From an uncultured Demequina sp. (GTDB lineage: Bacteria > Actinomycetota > Actinomycetes > Actinomycetales > Demequinaceae), in contig CALALQ010000334.1 of the NCBI GenBank assembly GCA_937925595.1, positions 1-9,624 on the forward strand: DNA of 9,624 bases, in the 5' to 3' direction. Both the position numbers and the translations under genes were made by a program. Positions 1-5,549 of the stretch are shown here, in pieces (positions within the stretch are counted from its first letter, which is position 1; each line of letters opens with the position of its first letter). The notes under the pieces are model-generated. The model worked only from the letters and a program-made list of their open reading frames with translations. It was not told the origin of the DNA and ran no database searches.

Positions 1-2
1 AA

Positions 3-278
3 TTGAGCGGCTGGGAGCCGGATCTCGTCCAGCGGGCGCTCGAGCGCCGGCCCGCCCCTCCGCTCGCGGCTCGCGTCGCGCCCGGGCTCGACCCGGCGGC
101 GGTCGCGCGGGCCGCTGCGAGCTTCGAGGCCGGAGAGCGCCTCTCCCGGCTCCTGGACGAGGTGCGCGCGGACATCGATGGCGACGCCTGGTCACCCGCG
201 GCGGTCGACCTCGACGACTTGCACGATCGGCTGGAGACCACGTGGCGTGCCTGGCAGCAGGCGCTGCGGCGGCCGTGA
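3..278 (+). CDS. 3' end of an unrecognised gene (partial)
   Basis: The open frame enters from the left edge and stops at TGA 276-278, so only about the last 91 residues are visible. The TTG at 3 is only the first possible start in the window and is probably internal. The visible part is rich in Ala, Arg, Leu and Asp, with helical segments such as AAASFEAGERLSRLLDEVRA and an ending DLHDRLETTWRAWQQALRRP. No catalytic motif, membrane span or signal is visible. Third codon positions are strongly GC, as in the neighbouring genes, which supports coding. The next gene on the same strand starts about 71 bases later. I do not recognise the family. Confidence 0.6.
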   Translation: MSGWEPDLVQRALERRPAPPLAARVAPGLDPAAVARAAASFEAGERLSRLLDEVRADIDGDAWSPAAVDLDDLHDRLETTWRAWQQALRRP

Positions 279-349
279 CTCCATCCGGTCATGCCGTCGC
301 GGCGCACGAAGGATGCGCGCCGGAGGCATCGGGTACACGCAGGCAGACA

Positions 350-1597
350 GTGACCGACGTGACGACCACGGATCTCGACGCGCAGGTCGGCGTGATGGTC
401 CAGGAGGTGCTGCGCCGTTCGCGCCTCAGCGCGCCCGAGGACCTCGGGCGCATGGTCGCCGAAGAAGGGCGGCGGATCGGCCTGGATTCGCTCGTCGTCT
501 TCCTGGTCGACTACGAGCAGCGGACGCTGGTGCCCGTGCCGTCGCCCGACGCGGGCGAGCGCAAGCCGCTGTCGATCTCGGGGACGCTCGCCGGACGCGC
601 GTTCGCGAGCGCGGTGATCCTGGACGTGGAAGATGACTTCGGCCATGGCCGACGGTTGTGGCTTCCGCTGCTGGACGGGACCGAGCGCATCGGCGTGGTG
701 CGGTTGACGATCGCCGGCGATCGCCCGGCGCCCGAGCCGTTGCTGACGGCGTGCGAGCGCTACGCACACCTGATCGCGTTGCTCGTGGTGAGCAAGAGCG
801 CCTACACCGACTTCTTCGAGCGGCTGCGCCGCACCTCGCCGATGACCCTCGGGAGCGAGTTGATCTGGGAACTCGTCCCGCCGCTCGTGCTGGCCTCCGA
901 AGGCTTGGTGCTCTCGGCGCTGCTCGAGCCGTGCTACGACATCGGCAGTGACGCGTTCGACTACGCGTTCAACCACGGCGTGCTGCACTTCGCCGTGTTC
1001 GACGCGATGGGCCACGGGCTCGGCGCCGCCGGCATGTCCAGCCGAGCGCTCTCCGCGTACCGCCACAGCCGCCGCGCCGGTGACGGCCCCGCGGCCACCT
1101 ACGCCGCGATCGACGCGGCGCTGGCCGGCCAGGAGGAGCTCGCCAGCCGCTTCGTCACGGCGCTGATCGCCGAGCTCGAGTTCGCCACCGGGGAACTGCG
1201 CTGGGTCAGCGCCGGCCATCCTGCGCCGCTGCTGCTACGCGACGGAAAGCTCGTCAAGACGCTTGAGGTCGCGCCCTCCCCGCCGCTCGGTCTGGGCCTC
1301 GCGAGCGGGCCGCCCGTGGAAGGCCGCGAAGCGCTGCAGTCCGGCGACATGGTGCTGCTCTACACCGACGGACTCACCGAAGCGCGGCGGCCCGGCGGCG
1401 AACTGTTCACTGCCGAGCGGCTCGGCGAGTTCATCGAACGCGAGGCGGTGAGCGGCCGGGCCGCGCCTGAGATCCTGCGGCGGATGCGCGAGGCGATCAT
1501 CGAGCGTGGCGCCGGCGCCTTGAACGACGATGCCACCGCGGTGCTGGTCGAATGGCAGCGCGGCTCCGAGCGCTTGCTGCTGCCGGACACCGCGTGA
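350..1597 (+). CDS. GAF-like / SpoIIE-type PP2C serine phosphatase
   Basis: This protein of about 415 residues has an N-terminal GAF-like sensory region (about residues 10-155) and a C-terminal SpoIIE/RsbU-type PP2C phosphatase domain (about 165-407). Visible phosphatase motifs are IGSDAFDY (198-205, in place of the more common GGDxxD), DAMGHG (218-223), SAGHPAP, LLYTDGLTEAR (Asp340) and LNDDATAVLVE (Asp393/Asp394). The acidic residues are the expected Mn/Mg ligands. In characterised members the substrate is a phosphorylated STAS anti-anti-sigma protein, and its dephosphorylation frees an alternative sigma factor. The protein looks cytoplasmic, with no membrane span. The frame is open back to 242, but the first 36 residues overlap the previous gene and look unnatural. 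I prefer GTG 350, with a weak AGGCAG just upstream; GTG 359 is also possible. No kinase or STAS partner is in view. Confidence 0.88.
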   Translation: MTDVTTTDLDAQVGVMVQEVLRRSRLSAPEDLGRMVAEEGRRIGLDSLVVFLVDYEQRTLVPVPSPDAGERKPLSISGTLAGRAFASAVILDVEDDFGHGRRLWLPLLDGTERIGVVRLTIAGDRPAPEPLLTACERYAHLIALLVVSKSAYTDFFERLRRTSPMTLGSELIWELVPPLVLASEGLVLSALLEPCYDIGSDAFDYAFNHGVLHFAVFDAMGHGLGAAGMSSRALSAYRHSRRAGDGPAATYAAIDAALAGQEELASRFVTALIAELEFATGELRWVSAGHPAPLLLRDGKLVKTLEVAPSPPLGLGLASGPPVEGREALQSGDMVLLYTDGLTEARRPGGELFTAERLGEFIEREAVSGRAAPEILRRMREAIIERGAGALNDDATAVLVEWQRGSERLLLPDTA

Positions 1598-1654
1598 GCC
1601 GCGCCAACGCGATCGCGTGTTCGTGTGTGCGCCCGGTCCGGTCGTCGAACATGT

Positions 1655-1679
1655 GTTTGTCGTTGACGGCCCGCGGGTA
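1655..1679 (+). promoter_or_regulatory. Candidate SigB/SigF-type stress promoter
   Basis: GTTT at 1655-1658 and GGGTA at 1675-1679 are separated by 16 bases. This matches the GTTT-N14/17-GGGTA consensus of actinobacterial general-stress sigma factors (mycobacterial SigF, Streptomyces SigB). It points at the ferritin-like gene starting at 1817, giving a leader of roughly 130 bases. Genes of this kind are common members of such regulons. The motif match is direct; use by that sigma factor is inferred. Confidence 0.5.
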
Positions 1680-1690
1680 GGCCCTCAGGT

Positions 1691-1721
1691 AGCGAGCGCC
1701 CGAAGCGGGACGGCGCTTGCT
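1691..1721 (+). other. Hairpin in the 5' leader or between genes
   Basis: AGCGAGCGCC (1691-1700) pairs with GGCGCTTGCT (1712-1721) through ten pairs, one of them G-U, around an 11-base loop. No T run follows, so it is not a textbook intrinsic terminator. It lies 94 bases after the phosphatase stop and just after the candidate stress promoter, so it could end the upstream message or structure the leader of the downstream one. A perfect 12-bp palindrome, ACGCGATCGCGT, lies at 1607-1618. Confidence 0.35.
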
Positions 1722-1816
1722 CATCCGCCGTACCAGACGACTCCTCAGGCTCCTGACCCCGCGACGGTCCACCAGCGCGCGGCGGTCCCGCTTGAACCCA
1801 GATTGGAGGACGGCCT

Positions 1817-2815
1817 ATGCGCCAGTCCGAGAAGAGCCAGCAGAAGATCGTGCAGTACCTCAACGAGGCGCACGCCAGCGAGCAGACGTTGATTCGTGTG
1901 CTCCAGTCGCAGATCGCGATGACGCCGCGCGGCCCCTACCGCACCAGCCTCACGACCCACCTCGACGAAACCCGCGACCACGCCGAGCGCGTCGGGCGTC
2001 GCCTGAAGGCGCTGGACCAGGGTTCGAACCCACTGACGGCGGTGGTCGGTGCGGTGGAGACGGCCTTCGGTCAGGTGCTCGCGCTCGGCAAGACGCCGTT
2101 CGACCTCCTGCGCGGCTCCGGCGGCGAAGAGAAGGTACTCAAGAACGCCAAGGACGCGTGCGCCACCGAGGCGCTGGAGATCGCGACCTACACCGCGCTG
2201 GAGCGGCTCGCCAAGGGTGTCGGGGACGACGAGACCGCGAAGCTGGCCGCCTCGATCCGTGCCGACGAGGAGACGATGCTCGCGCGCATCCTGCGCGAGA
2301 TCCCGAAGCTGACCGACGCCGTCACCGGCGCCGAAGTCAAGGACGATCCGTCTTACGACATCGCCCAGACGGGCGCCGCCGAAGCCGTCCGCGAAGTCGG
2401 CAAGGCCGCCAAGCGCACCGCGCGCCAAGCGCGCAAGGTGCCCGGCGTGGCGCAGACCGAGGGCCAGATCAAGGGCGCCACGGCCTCCGAGCCAGACCTC
2501 GCGATCGCACGCTACGACTCGCTGACCGCCGAGGAGATCACGGGCCGCCTGGGGCAGCTGTCGCAGATCGACCTCGCGAAGGTCGATTCCTACGAGCGCC
2601 GCCACCAGAACCGCACCACGGTGCTCGACCGGGTCAGCACGCTGCGGGTCGACGAGCCGTGGGCCGGGTACGACGAGCTGACCGTCGGCGAGGTCCAGGC
2701 CGTTCTGGCCGAGCGCGACGACGAGCAGGTCGAGCGGGCCCGCACCTACGAGCACGCCCACAAGAACCGAGCCGGCGTGCTCCGCACCGCTGAACGCGAG
2801 CTCGCCAGCGCCTGA
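1817..2815 (+). CDS. DUF892 ferritin-like stress protein with duplicated C-terminal module
   Basis: This 332-residue protein starts at ATG 1817, six bases after a strong GGAGGA (1805-1810). Residues 1 to about 170 resemble the DUF892 (YciE/YciF) ferritin-like helical bundle: a first pair of helices (QQKIVQYLNEAHASEQTLIR and the ET-x2-HAERVGRRL segment) and a second pair (ATEALEIATYTALERLA and RADEETMLARI), with Glu and His at ligand-like places. Family members are linked to osmotic and oxidative stress, and metal binding is inferred. A Lys/Arg-rich linker (about 190-225) follows. The C-terminus holds two copies of a module of about 45 residues beginning at Tyr233 and Tyr285, each with the pattern YD-x-LT, then YE-x2-H-x-NR-x2-VL. 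It is monocistronic or the head of a unit, with a candidate SigB-type promoter upstream. The family call is firm; the exact role is unknown. Confidence 0.82.
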   Translation: MRQSEKSQQKIVQYLNEAHASEQTLIRVLQSQIAMTPRGPYRTSLTTHLDETRDHAERVGRRLKALDQGSNPLTAVVGAVETAFGQVLALGKTPFDLLRGSGGEEKVLKNAKDACATEALEIATYTALERLAKGVGDDETAKLAASIRADEETMLARILREIPKLTDAVTGAEVKDDPSYDIAQTGAAEAVREVGKAAKRTARQARKVPGVAQTEGQIKGATASEPDLAIARYDSLTAEEITGRLGQLSQIDLAKVDSYERRHQNRTTVLDRVSTLRVDEPWAGYDELTVGEVQAVLAERDDEQVERARTYEHAHKNRAGVLRTAERELASA

Positions 2816-3032
2816 CGCGAGGATTGGGTGGGTTCGCCGCGCAGGCGTGACGGTCCCACCGAACTCGCGGAACCGCTCGAGGCCCGACGACGAACCTCAG
2901 ACCCGGAGCCGGACCCGGCCCCGCCGACGGTCGAGCGCCATTCGGAAGGTTCGCATGACTGGAGGCTGCGTCGCCCGCTCGCCCGCGCGCCGCAACCGCG
3001 GACCGCCGGACGACTGAGCGACCGCCGGGGCG
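2816..3032. other. Intergenic stretch, no convincing gene
   Basis: There is an open frame 2828-3070 on the plus strand (GTG start, GAGGA five bases before it). Its translation is a low-complexity Arg/Pro mixture with no recognisable domain, so I do not call it. GGTGGG (2827-2832) can pair with CCCACC (2855-2860) shortly after the DUF892 stop and may form part of a terminator without a T run. I see nothing else. Confidence 0.4.
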
Positions 3033-3218
3033 TCAGGGCTCGACTTGGTCGAGCAGATCCGACCGGCTGAGGACGAAGACCTCGCCGAGCGTGTCCGGGT
3101 CCTGCCGGTCGCGGCTCACGAACCCCGACCACCGGCCGGGTGGCTGCACCACGATGGCGTCCCGACCGGGACGCGTGCGCGGGCGGCCGGCGCTGAGCAT
3201 CACTCTTCTGACACGCAC
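3033..3218 (-). CDS. Possible 61-residue small protein or gene remnant
   Basis: This minus-strand frame starts at GTG 3216-3218, with GGAGA about five bases upstream, and ends at TGA 3033-3035. The second half reads naturally: RDAIVVQPPGRWSGFVSRDR, then a tail ending EVFVLSRSDLLDQVEP. Third codon positions are close to 90 percent GC, higher than on the opposite strand, which is the main support. ATG at residue 7 is an alternative start. I do not recognise a family. The part at 3051-3086 has a diverged copy in inverted orientation at 4852-4887. It could be the tail of an older, longer gene or a real small gene; the antisense frame cannot be excluded. Confidence 0.35.
   Translation of the reverse strand: MRVRRVMLSAGRPRTRPGRDAIVVQPPGRWSGFVSRDRQDPDTLGEVFVLSRSDLLDQVEP
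3051..3086 (+). repeat. 36-bp dispersed repeat, copy A
   Basis: This stretch matches the reverse complement of 4852-4887 at about 30 of 36 positions. On the minus strand it encodes EVFVLSRSDLLD. The similarity does not extend far to either side. Confidence 0.5.
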
Positions 3219-3356
3219 GCGGATCTCCGCTCACCCTGGGGTAGGGCTCCGACATGCACACCGCTCCCAGTCGCCGTGGTCGCCGCCGCGGGACGGCGGC
3301 GCGCCTCGCGCTCGATGTGAGACAGGCTCCGCCCGCAGCAAGCGTGCCGGACCATC

Positions 3357-3767
3357 GTGAGCACTGCCTGGCGTATGCAGGTGCTCTTGTCTCCGTTTGA
3401 TCCCGGGGGACCACTCTCGGGCGAGCTGCTGCTGGACTCGCTCACCGACGCGATCCTGGCGTTGCGTCTGCGCGAGTACGGCCACCTCCCCGCCACGGCC
3501 GAGACCGTCATGATCGGCGAGGATCTGTTGGCGTGCACCCTGAGCGGGGTCTACGACGCCCCCGACGAACCTCGGGTTCAGCATGGGTGTACCCCAGACG
3601 CACAGCGCGTGGACGAGACCGTTCAACCGACCCCCGACCACGCCTACATCGATGTGGTCGAGCGTCTCTCCGGGCGCGCCGTCCTCGCCTTCGTCCGTGA
3701 CTACGATGCCGAGCCCGACCTCCGCGTTCAGCTGTTCTGGTTGGCGCCCTTGGCACCCGCCCGCTAG
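3357..3767 (+). CDS. DUF2294 (MpsC-like) family protein
   Basis: This 136-residue protein resembles the DUF2294 family, named Na-translocating/MpsC-like after a staphylococcal member; its biochemistry is poorly settled. The N-terminal half has the family layout: a helix LLLDSLTDAILALRLREYG (25-42), then PATAETVMIGEDLLACTLSG (45-64). The C-terminal half carries the best signature, DVVERLSGRAVLAFVRDY (99-116), followed by an acidic D-x-EPDLRVQLFWL strand. Family proteins usually show VE-x-LTGR and a DPD-x-x-VEVF-like strand there. The middle (about 69-93) is Pro/Asp-rich and fits the family less well. The start is uncertain: GTG 3357 and ATG 3375 both lack a good ribosome site. No signal peptide or membrane span is visible. 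A CTTGAG/CTCAAG inverted repeat begins at its stop codon. Confidence 0.65.
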   Translation: MSTAWRMQVLLSPFDPGGPLSGELLLDSLTDAILALRLREYGHLPATAETVMIGEDLLACTLSGVYDAPDEPRVQHGCTPDAQRVDETVQPTPDHAYIDVVERLSGRAVLAFVRDYDAEPDLRVQLFWLAPLAPAR

Positions 3768-3865
3768 CTTGAGCTGCTCAAGCCGGGGCGTCGGTCCGGC
3801 AACGCCGTGCAGGCGCCCGCAGTTGCTGCCTCTCAAGCTCCTTCGCGAACGCTCAGCACTTGAGA
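3767..3865 (+). promoter_or_regulatory. Four CTTGAG/CTCAAG hexamers upstream of the cold-shock gene
   Basis: The hexamer occurs as CTTGAG at 3768-3773 and 3859-3864, and as CTCAAG at 3777-3782 and 3832-3837. The first two form a 17-base perfect palindrome (3767-3783). The last two are the core of a 7-bp inverted repeat (3831-3837 and 3859-3865) ending just before the ribosome site. Cold-shock genes often have structured leaders of this length. Whether these are RNA stems or operator sites cannot be told from sequence. Confidence 0.4.
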
Positions 3866-3880
3866 ACGAGGAGGTCCGGC

Positions 3881-4172
3881 ATGACGACCGGCCCCATGAA
3901 GTGGTTCAGCGACGACACGGGCTTCGGCTTCATCGTCCCCGACGACGGAACCAAGGATCTGTTCGTGCATCACAGCGCGATCACCGGCAACGCTTCGCAT
4001 CGCTGGCCGAGGGCGCGGAGGTCACCTACTCTGCGGAGGCCGGGGGGCGGTTAAAGACCTCCGCATCGACGTGGACCTTGAACCGACCGCTGCGGTGCGA
4101 GCGGAGGTGGACCTTGGCCCACCCGCGCACTGCTCCGGCCGGTCTGCTCCTTGCGGCCGGGAGAGGCCGTAG
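3881..4172 (+). pseudogene. CspA-family cold-shock protein, frameshifted twice
   Basis: ATG 3881 follows a strong AGGAGG (3868-3873). The first 37 residues are typical cold-shock domain: [18 protein letters not shown] with RNP1 as TGFGFI (13-18), and RNP2 as DLFVHH (26-31). Such proteins bind single-stranded nucleic acid and melt RNA structure. After Asn37 the frame goes wrong and stops at 4052-4054. The family-like sequence resumes in the next frame at 3994 as [18 protein letters not shown], then appears to move again after a six-G run (4042-4047) to [13 protein letters not shown], ending at TAG 4170-4172. One missing G at about 3992 and one missing G in the run would restore a protein of about 98 residues. 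The first shift is clear; the second is less so. True inactivation and assembly error are both possible. A small gene starts three bases after the restored stop. Confidence 0.75.
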
Positions 4173-4175
4173 CTG

Positions 4176-4439
4176 ATGCGTCGGCCATGGCTTCGCCGGC
4201 GCGCCGAGACGCCCGCTGCCCCGGAACCGCCCGCGCAGCAAACGCCGGCGGCGGTCGCGCCTCCCGATCTGACGGATCTCGAGAACCAAGCGCGCTATCA
4301 CCGCGATCGGCTCGCGCTGTACCGGGCGAAGATGCACGGCCCCAAGGCCACCAGCGTCGGCCGCCTCGAAGCGCTGCAGCGGGCGGCGACCGCGGCCCAG
4401 GAGCGACTCGACGCCGCGCGCCGTCGGTCGGAGCGCTAG
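4176..4439 (+). CDS. Small basic coiled-coil protein, function unknown
   Basis: This 87-residue protein starts at ATG 4176, nine bases after GGGAGAGG (4159-4166). It has a basic start (RRPWLRRR), a Pro/Ala/Gln linker (about 10-30) and a helical region (about 33-87). The helical region has LENQARYHRDRLALYRAKM, a short GPKATSVGR turn, and LEALQRAATAAQERLDAARR, which suggests a helical hairpin or coiled coil. No enzymatic motif or membrane span is visible. It lies three bases after the restored end of the cold-shock frame, so the two may be co-transcribed. GC at third positions is high, which supports coding. I recognise the layout from short hypothetical proteins of high-GC actinobacteria but cannot name a family. 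Confidence 0.6.
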   Translation: MRRPWLRRRAETPAAPEPPAQQTPAAVAPPDLTDLENQARYHRDRLALYRAKMHGPKATSVGRLEALQRAATAAQERLDAARRRSER

Positions 4440-4803
4440 CCGCGGGACGTCACCGGCGTTCCCGTCGCTGCCGTCCGTCACAGCAAGAATGCTTGACTCC
4501 CGGTCTGCCAGGCCGCAGCTCCCGGCGCGTGCGCACCCTCGGCCTGGAGACCGGCGTTGCGGGAGTGCCCGTCGACGTGTGCTCGCCGTTGACCGCGACG
4601 CACACGGCACCCCGAGAACGGTCAGCATGCCGATCCCGGAAGGCAGACGGCGATGTCGGTGACGACCGCGCCGCGCAATGCGCTCCAACGCCACTACACC
4701 CACCGCTCCGGGAATGGCCAGCATCGAAGCACCGGGCCGTGCGATCCGGCCGACTCCGTGAATCTGCCATCGCTCTGGGGAGGCGGTGCCCCTTCCTCGT
4801 CGC
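4440..4803. other. Gene-poor stretch, probably decayed
   Basis: All long open frames here, on both strands, give Arg/Ser/Pro-rich translations with no recognisable domain. CGGGA at 4442-4446 can pair with TCCCG shortly after (about 4459-4463) and may belong to a weak terminator for the preceding gene. I see no RNA gene or promoter I would defend. Confidence 0.4.
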
Positions 4804-4851
4804 TTAGTCCTCGGTCGGCTCACCGCCCCCGGGCACGCCGGCCTCGAGTGC

Positions 4852-4887
4852 CGCGAGGTCTTCGTGCTCAGCCCGACCGATCTCCTC
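4852..4887 (-). repeat. 36-bp dispersed repeat, copy B
   Basis: This is the inverted, diverged partner of 3051-3086, with about 30 of 36 positions shared. On the minus strand it encodes EEIGRAEHEDLA inside the broken gene, and on the plus strand EVFVLSPTDLL. Confidence 0.5.
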
Positions 4888-5074
4888 GGCGATGACGGGC
4901 TGGCGGCGACACGGCTGAGTGCGCCGCGCCGACCGGTAGACCTTCGGGCGAGAGGTGCATCCTCGCGAACGTGTGACGCGGCGCAGGGACGATACAGAGG
5001 ATTGCGGCGACGTCCTTCTCGCAAGCGTCAGAGTCGGGCCCCAACAGCCGTCGCATCTGCTGCACGTCGATGTT

Positions 5075-5108
5075 GGCCCCACGACTCCGTCGGTCCCACG
5101 ACTCCGTC
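5075..5108. repeat. 17-bp tandem duplication
   Basis: Two adjacent 17-base units, GGCCCCACGACTCCGTC and GGTCCCACGACTCCGTC, differ at one base. A 17-base unit is not a multiple of three. It sits at the first frame change of the broken minus-strand gene. Confidence 0.85.
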
Positions 5109-5204
5109 GACCATCAGCCGATCGGCCACGGCCGCGGGTGTCGCCGGCACGCGCGGTGACGACGACGCCCCCAGGTGAGGGACCGTCGGCACCCGGCACC
5201 GTTC

Positions 5205-5294
5205 GGTGACAATTGGGTGACAGAACCCCCGGGATCCCAGCCCAGATTCGTCGGCACAGGATCCTTGCCTCACTCCGAGAAAGAGGGTTCTGTG
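5205..5294. repeat. Phased GGTGACA direct repeats and 9-bp inverted repeat
   Basis: GGTGACA occurs at 5205-5211 and 5216-5222, with starts 11 bases apart, one helical turn. ACAGAACCC (5220-5228) is perfectly inverted as GGGTTCTGT (5286-5294). The cluster lies directly upstream of the tRNA fragment. The spacing resembles protein-binding arm sites seen near phage and island attachment sites, but no integrase is in view. Confidence 0.45.
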
Positions 5295-5331
5295 CAGGGA
5301 ATTTCCCACCGGAGCGAAGCCGACCACAGGC

Positions 5332-5376
5332 GTCTTGTAAGCGGTAGGTCGTCGGTTCGAATCCGTCCTCCGGCTT
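5332..5376 (+). pseudogene. 3' half of a tRNA-Thr(UGU) gene, possible attachment-site scar
   Basis: The sequence runs from the anticodon loop CTTGTAA (anticodon TGT, threonine) through GCGGT and the variable bases AGGTC to a T arm (GTCGG, loop TTCGAAT, CCGTC with one mispair). It then gives the acceptor strand CTCCGGC and discriminator T. No D arm, GGTAGAGC-like motif or matching 5' anticodon strand precedes it; the bases there (GGCGT) do not pair with GCGGT. ACCGGAG at 5309-5315 could pair with the acceptor strand, but the distance is too short for a full tRNA. A 3' tRNA half starting near the anticodon loop is the usual remnant left when an integrative element recombines into a tRNA gene. 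Confidence 0.6.
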
Positions 5377-5549
5377 GGCGGCGAAGATGCCCGCACCGCG
5401 GTGGGTCTAGGGCGTGCGGCGTGACCGCTGCGGCCTCGTGTGCGGTTCGGGCAGGGCTGTCTTGCCCCTCCGGGAGGTCTTGGCCCTCCATGGGATCCGG
5501 TCCTGATCACTTGGGTCGTCAAAACCCCAGACTCGACGTGAACGATCAG
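5377..5549. other. Non-coding stretch after the tRNA fragment
   Basis: I see no gene. CCTCC and GGAGG around a single G at about 5467-5477 form a small perfect inverted repeat, and GGGCA/TGCCC just before it can form another short stem. Base composition becomes less GC-rich towards the right end. Confidence 0.35.

Larger units (their letters stand above)
4804..5192 (-). pseudogene. Broken minus-strand gene in three frames, family unknown
   Basis: Read leftward from GTG 5192, a natural-looking protein runs through three consecutive frames. The first gives AVADRLMVDGVVGPTESW. It is followed after one surplus G (5078) by ANIDVQQMRRLLGPDSDACE and KDVAAILCIVPAPRHTFARM, up to AHSAVSPP. After a second surplus base (4900) it continues PVIAEEIGRAEHEDLAALEA and ends GVPGGGEPTED with TAA at 4806-4804. 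Third positions are about 80 percent GC in the segments. The pieces would make a protein of about 129 residues. I do not recognise the family and see no catalytic motif. A 17-bp tandem repeat lies at the first shift. The start is uncertain; GTG 5065 would give a shorter product. Confidence 0.5.

Noticed and set aside
2020..2034. GGTTCGAACCC, resembling a T-arm of a tRNA
   Set aside because: It lies inside the DUF892 coding frame with no anticodon arm or acceptor nearby and is a chance palindrome.
1745..2761. Long minus-strand open frame (338 codons) opposite the DUF892 gene
   Set aside because: It is an antisense shadow of a gene with a strong ribosome site and a recognised domain; its translation is Leu/Gly/Arg-rich without domains.
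2828..3070. 80-codon plus-strand frame just after the DUF892 gene
   Set aside because: A GAGGA precedes the GTG, but the protein is low-complexity Arg/Pro and there is no sign of a domain; it could be revived by a homolog.
3231..3836. Minus-strand open frame of 201 codons opposite the DUF2294 gene
   Set aside because: The plus-strand product matches a known family and the antisense frame has no motif; high GC commonly leaves such frames open.
4026..5024. Minus-strand open frame of 332 codons
   Set aside because: It crosses the plus-strand coiled-coil gene and the broken gene in other frames, and reads as an Arg/Ser/Pro-rich mixture.
5028..5522. Minus-strand frames containing RTDSNRRPTAYKT and GGRIRTDDLPLTRR
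   Set aside because: These peptides are the well-known false translations of the antisense of tRNA 3' ends; they reflect the tRNA fragment at 5332-5376, not a protein.
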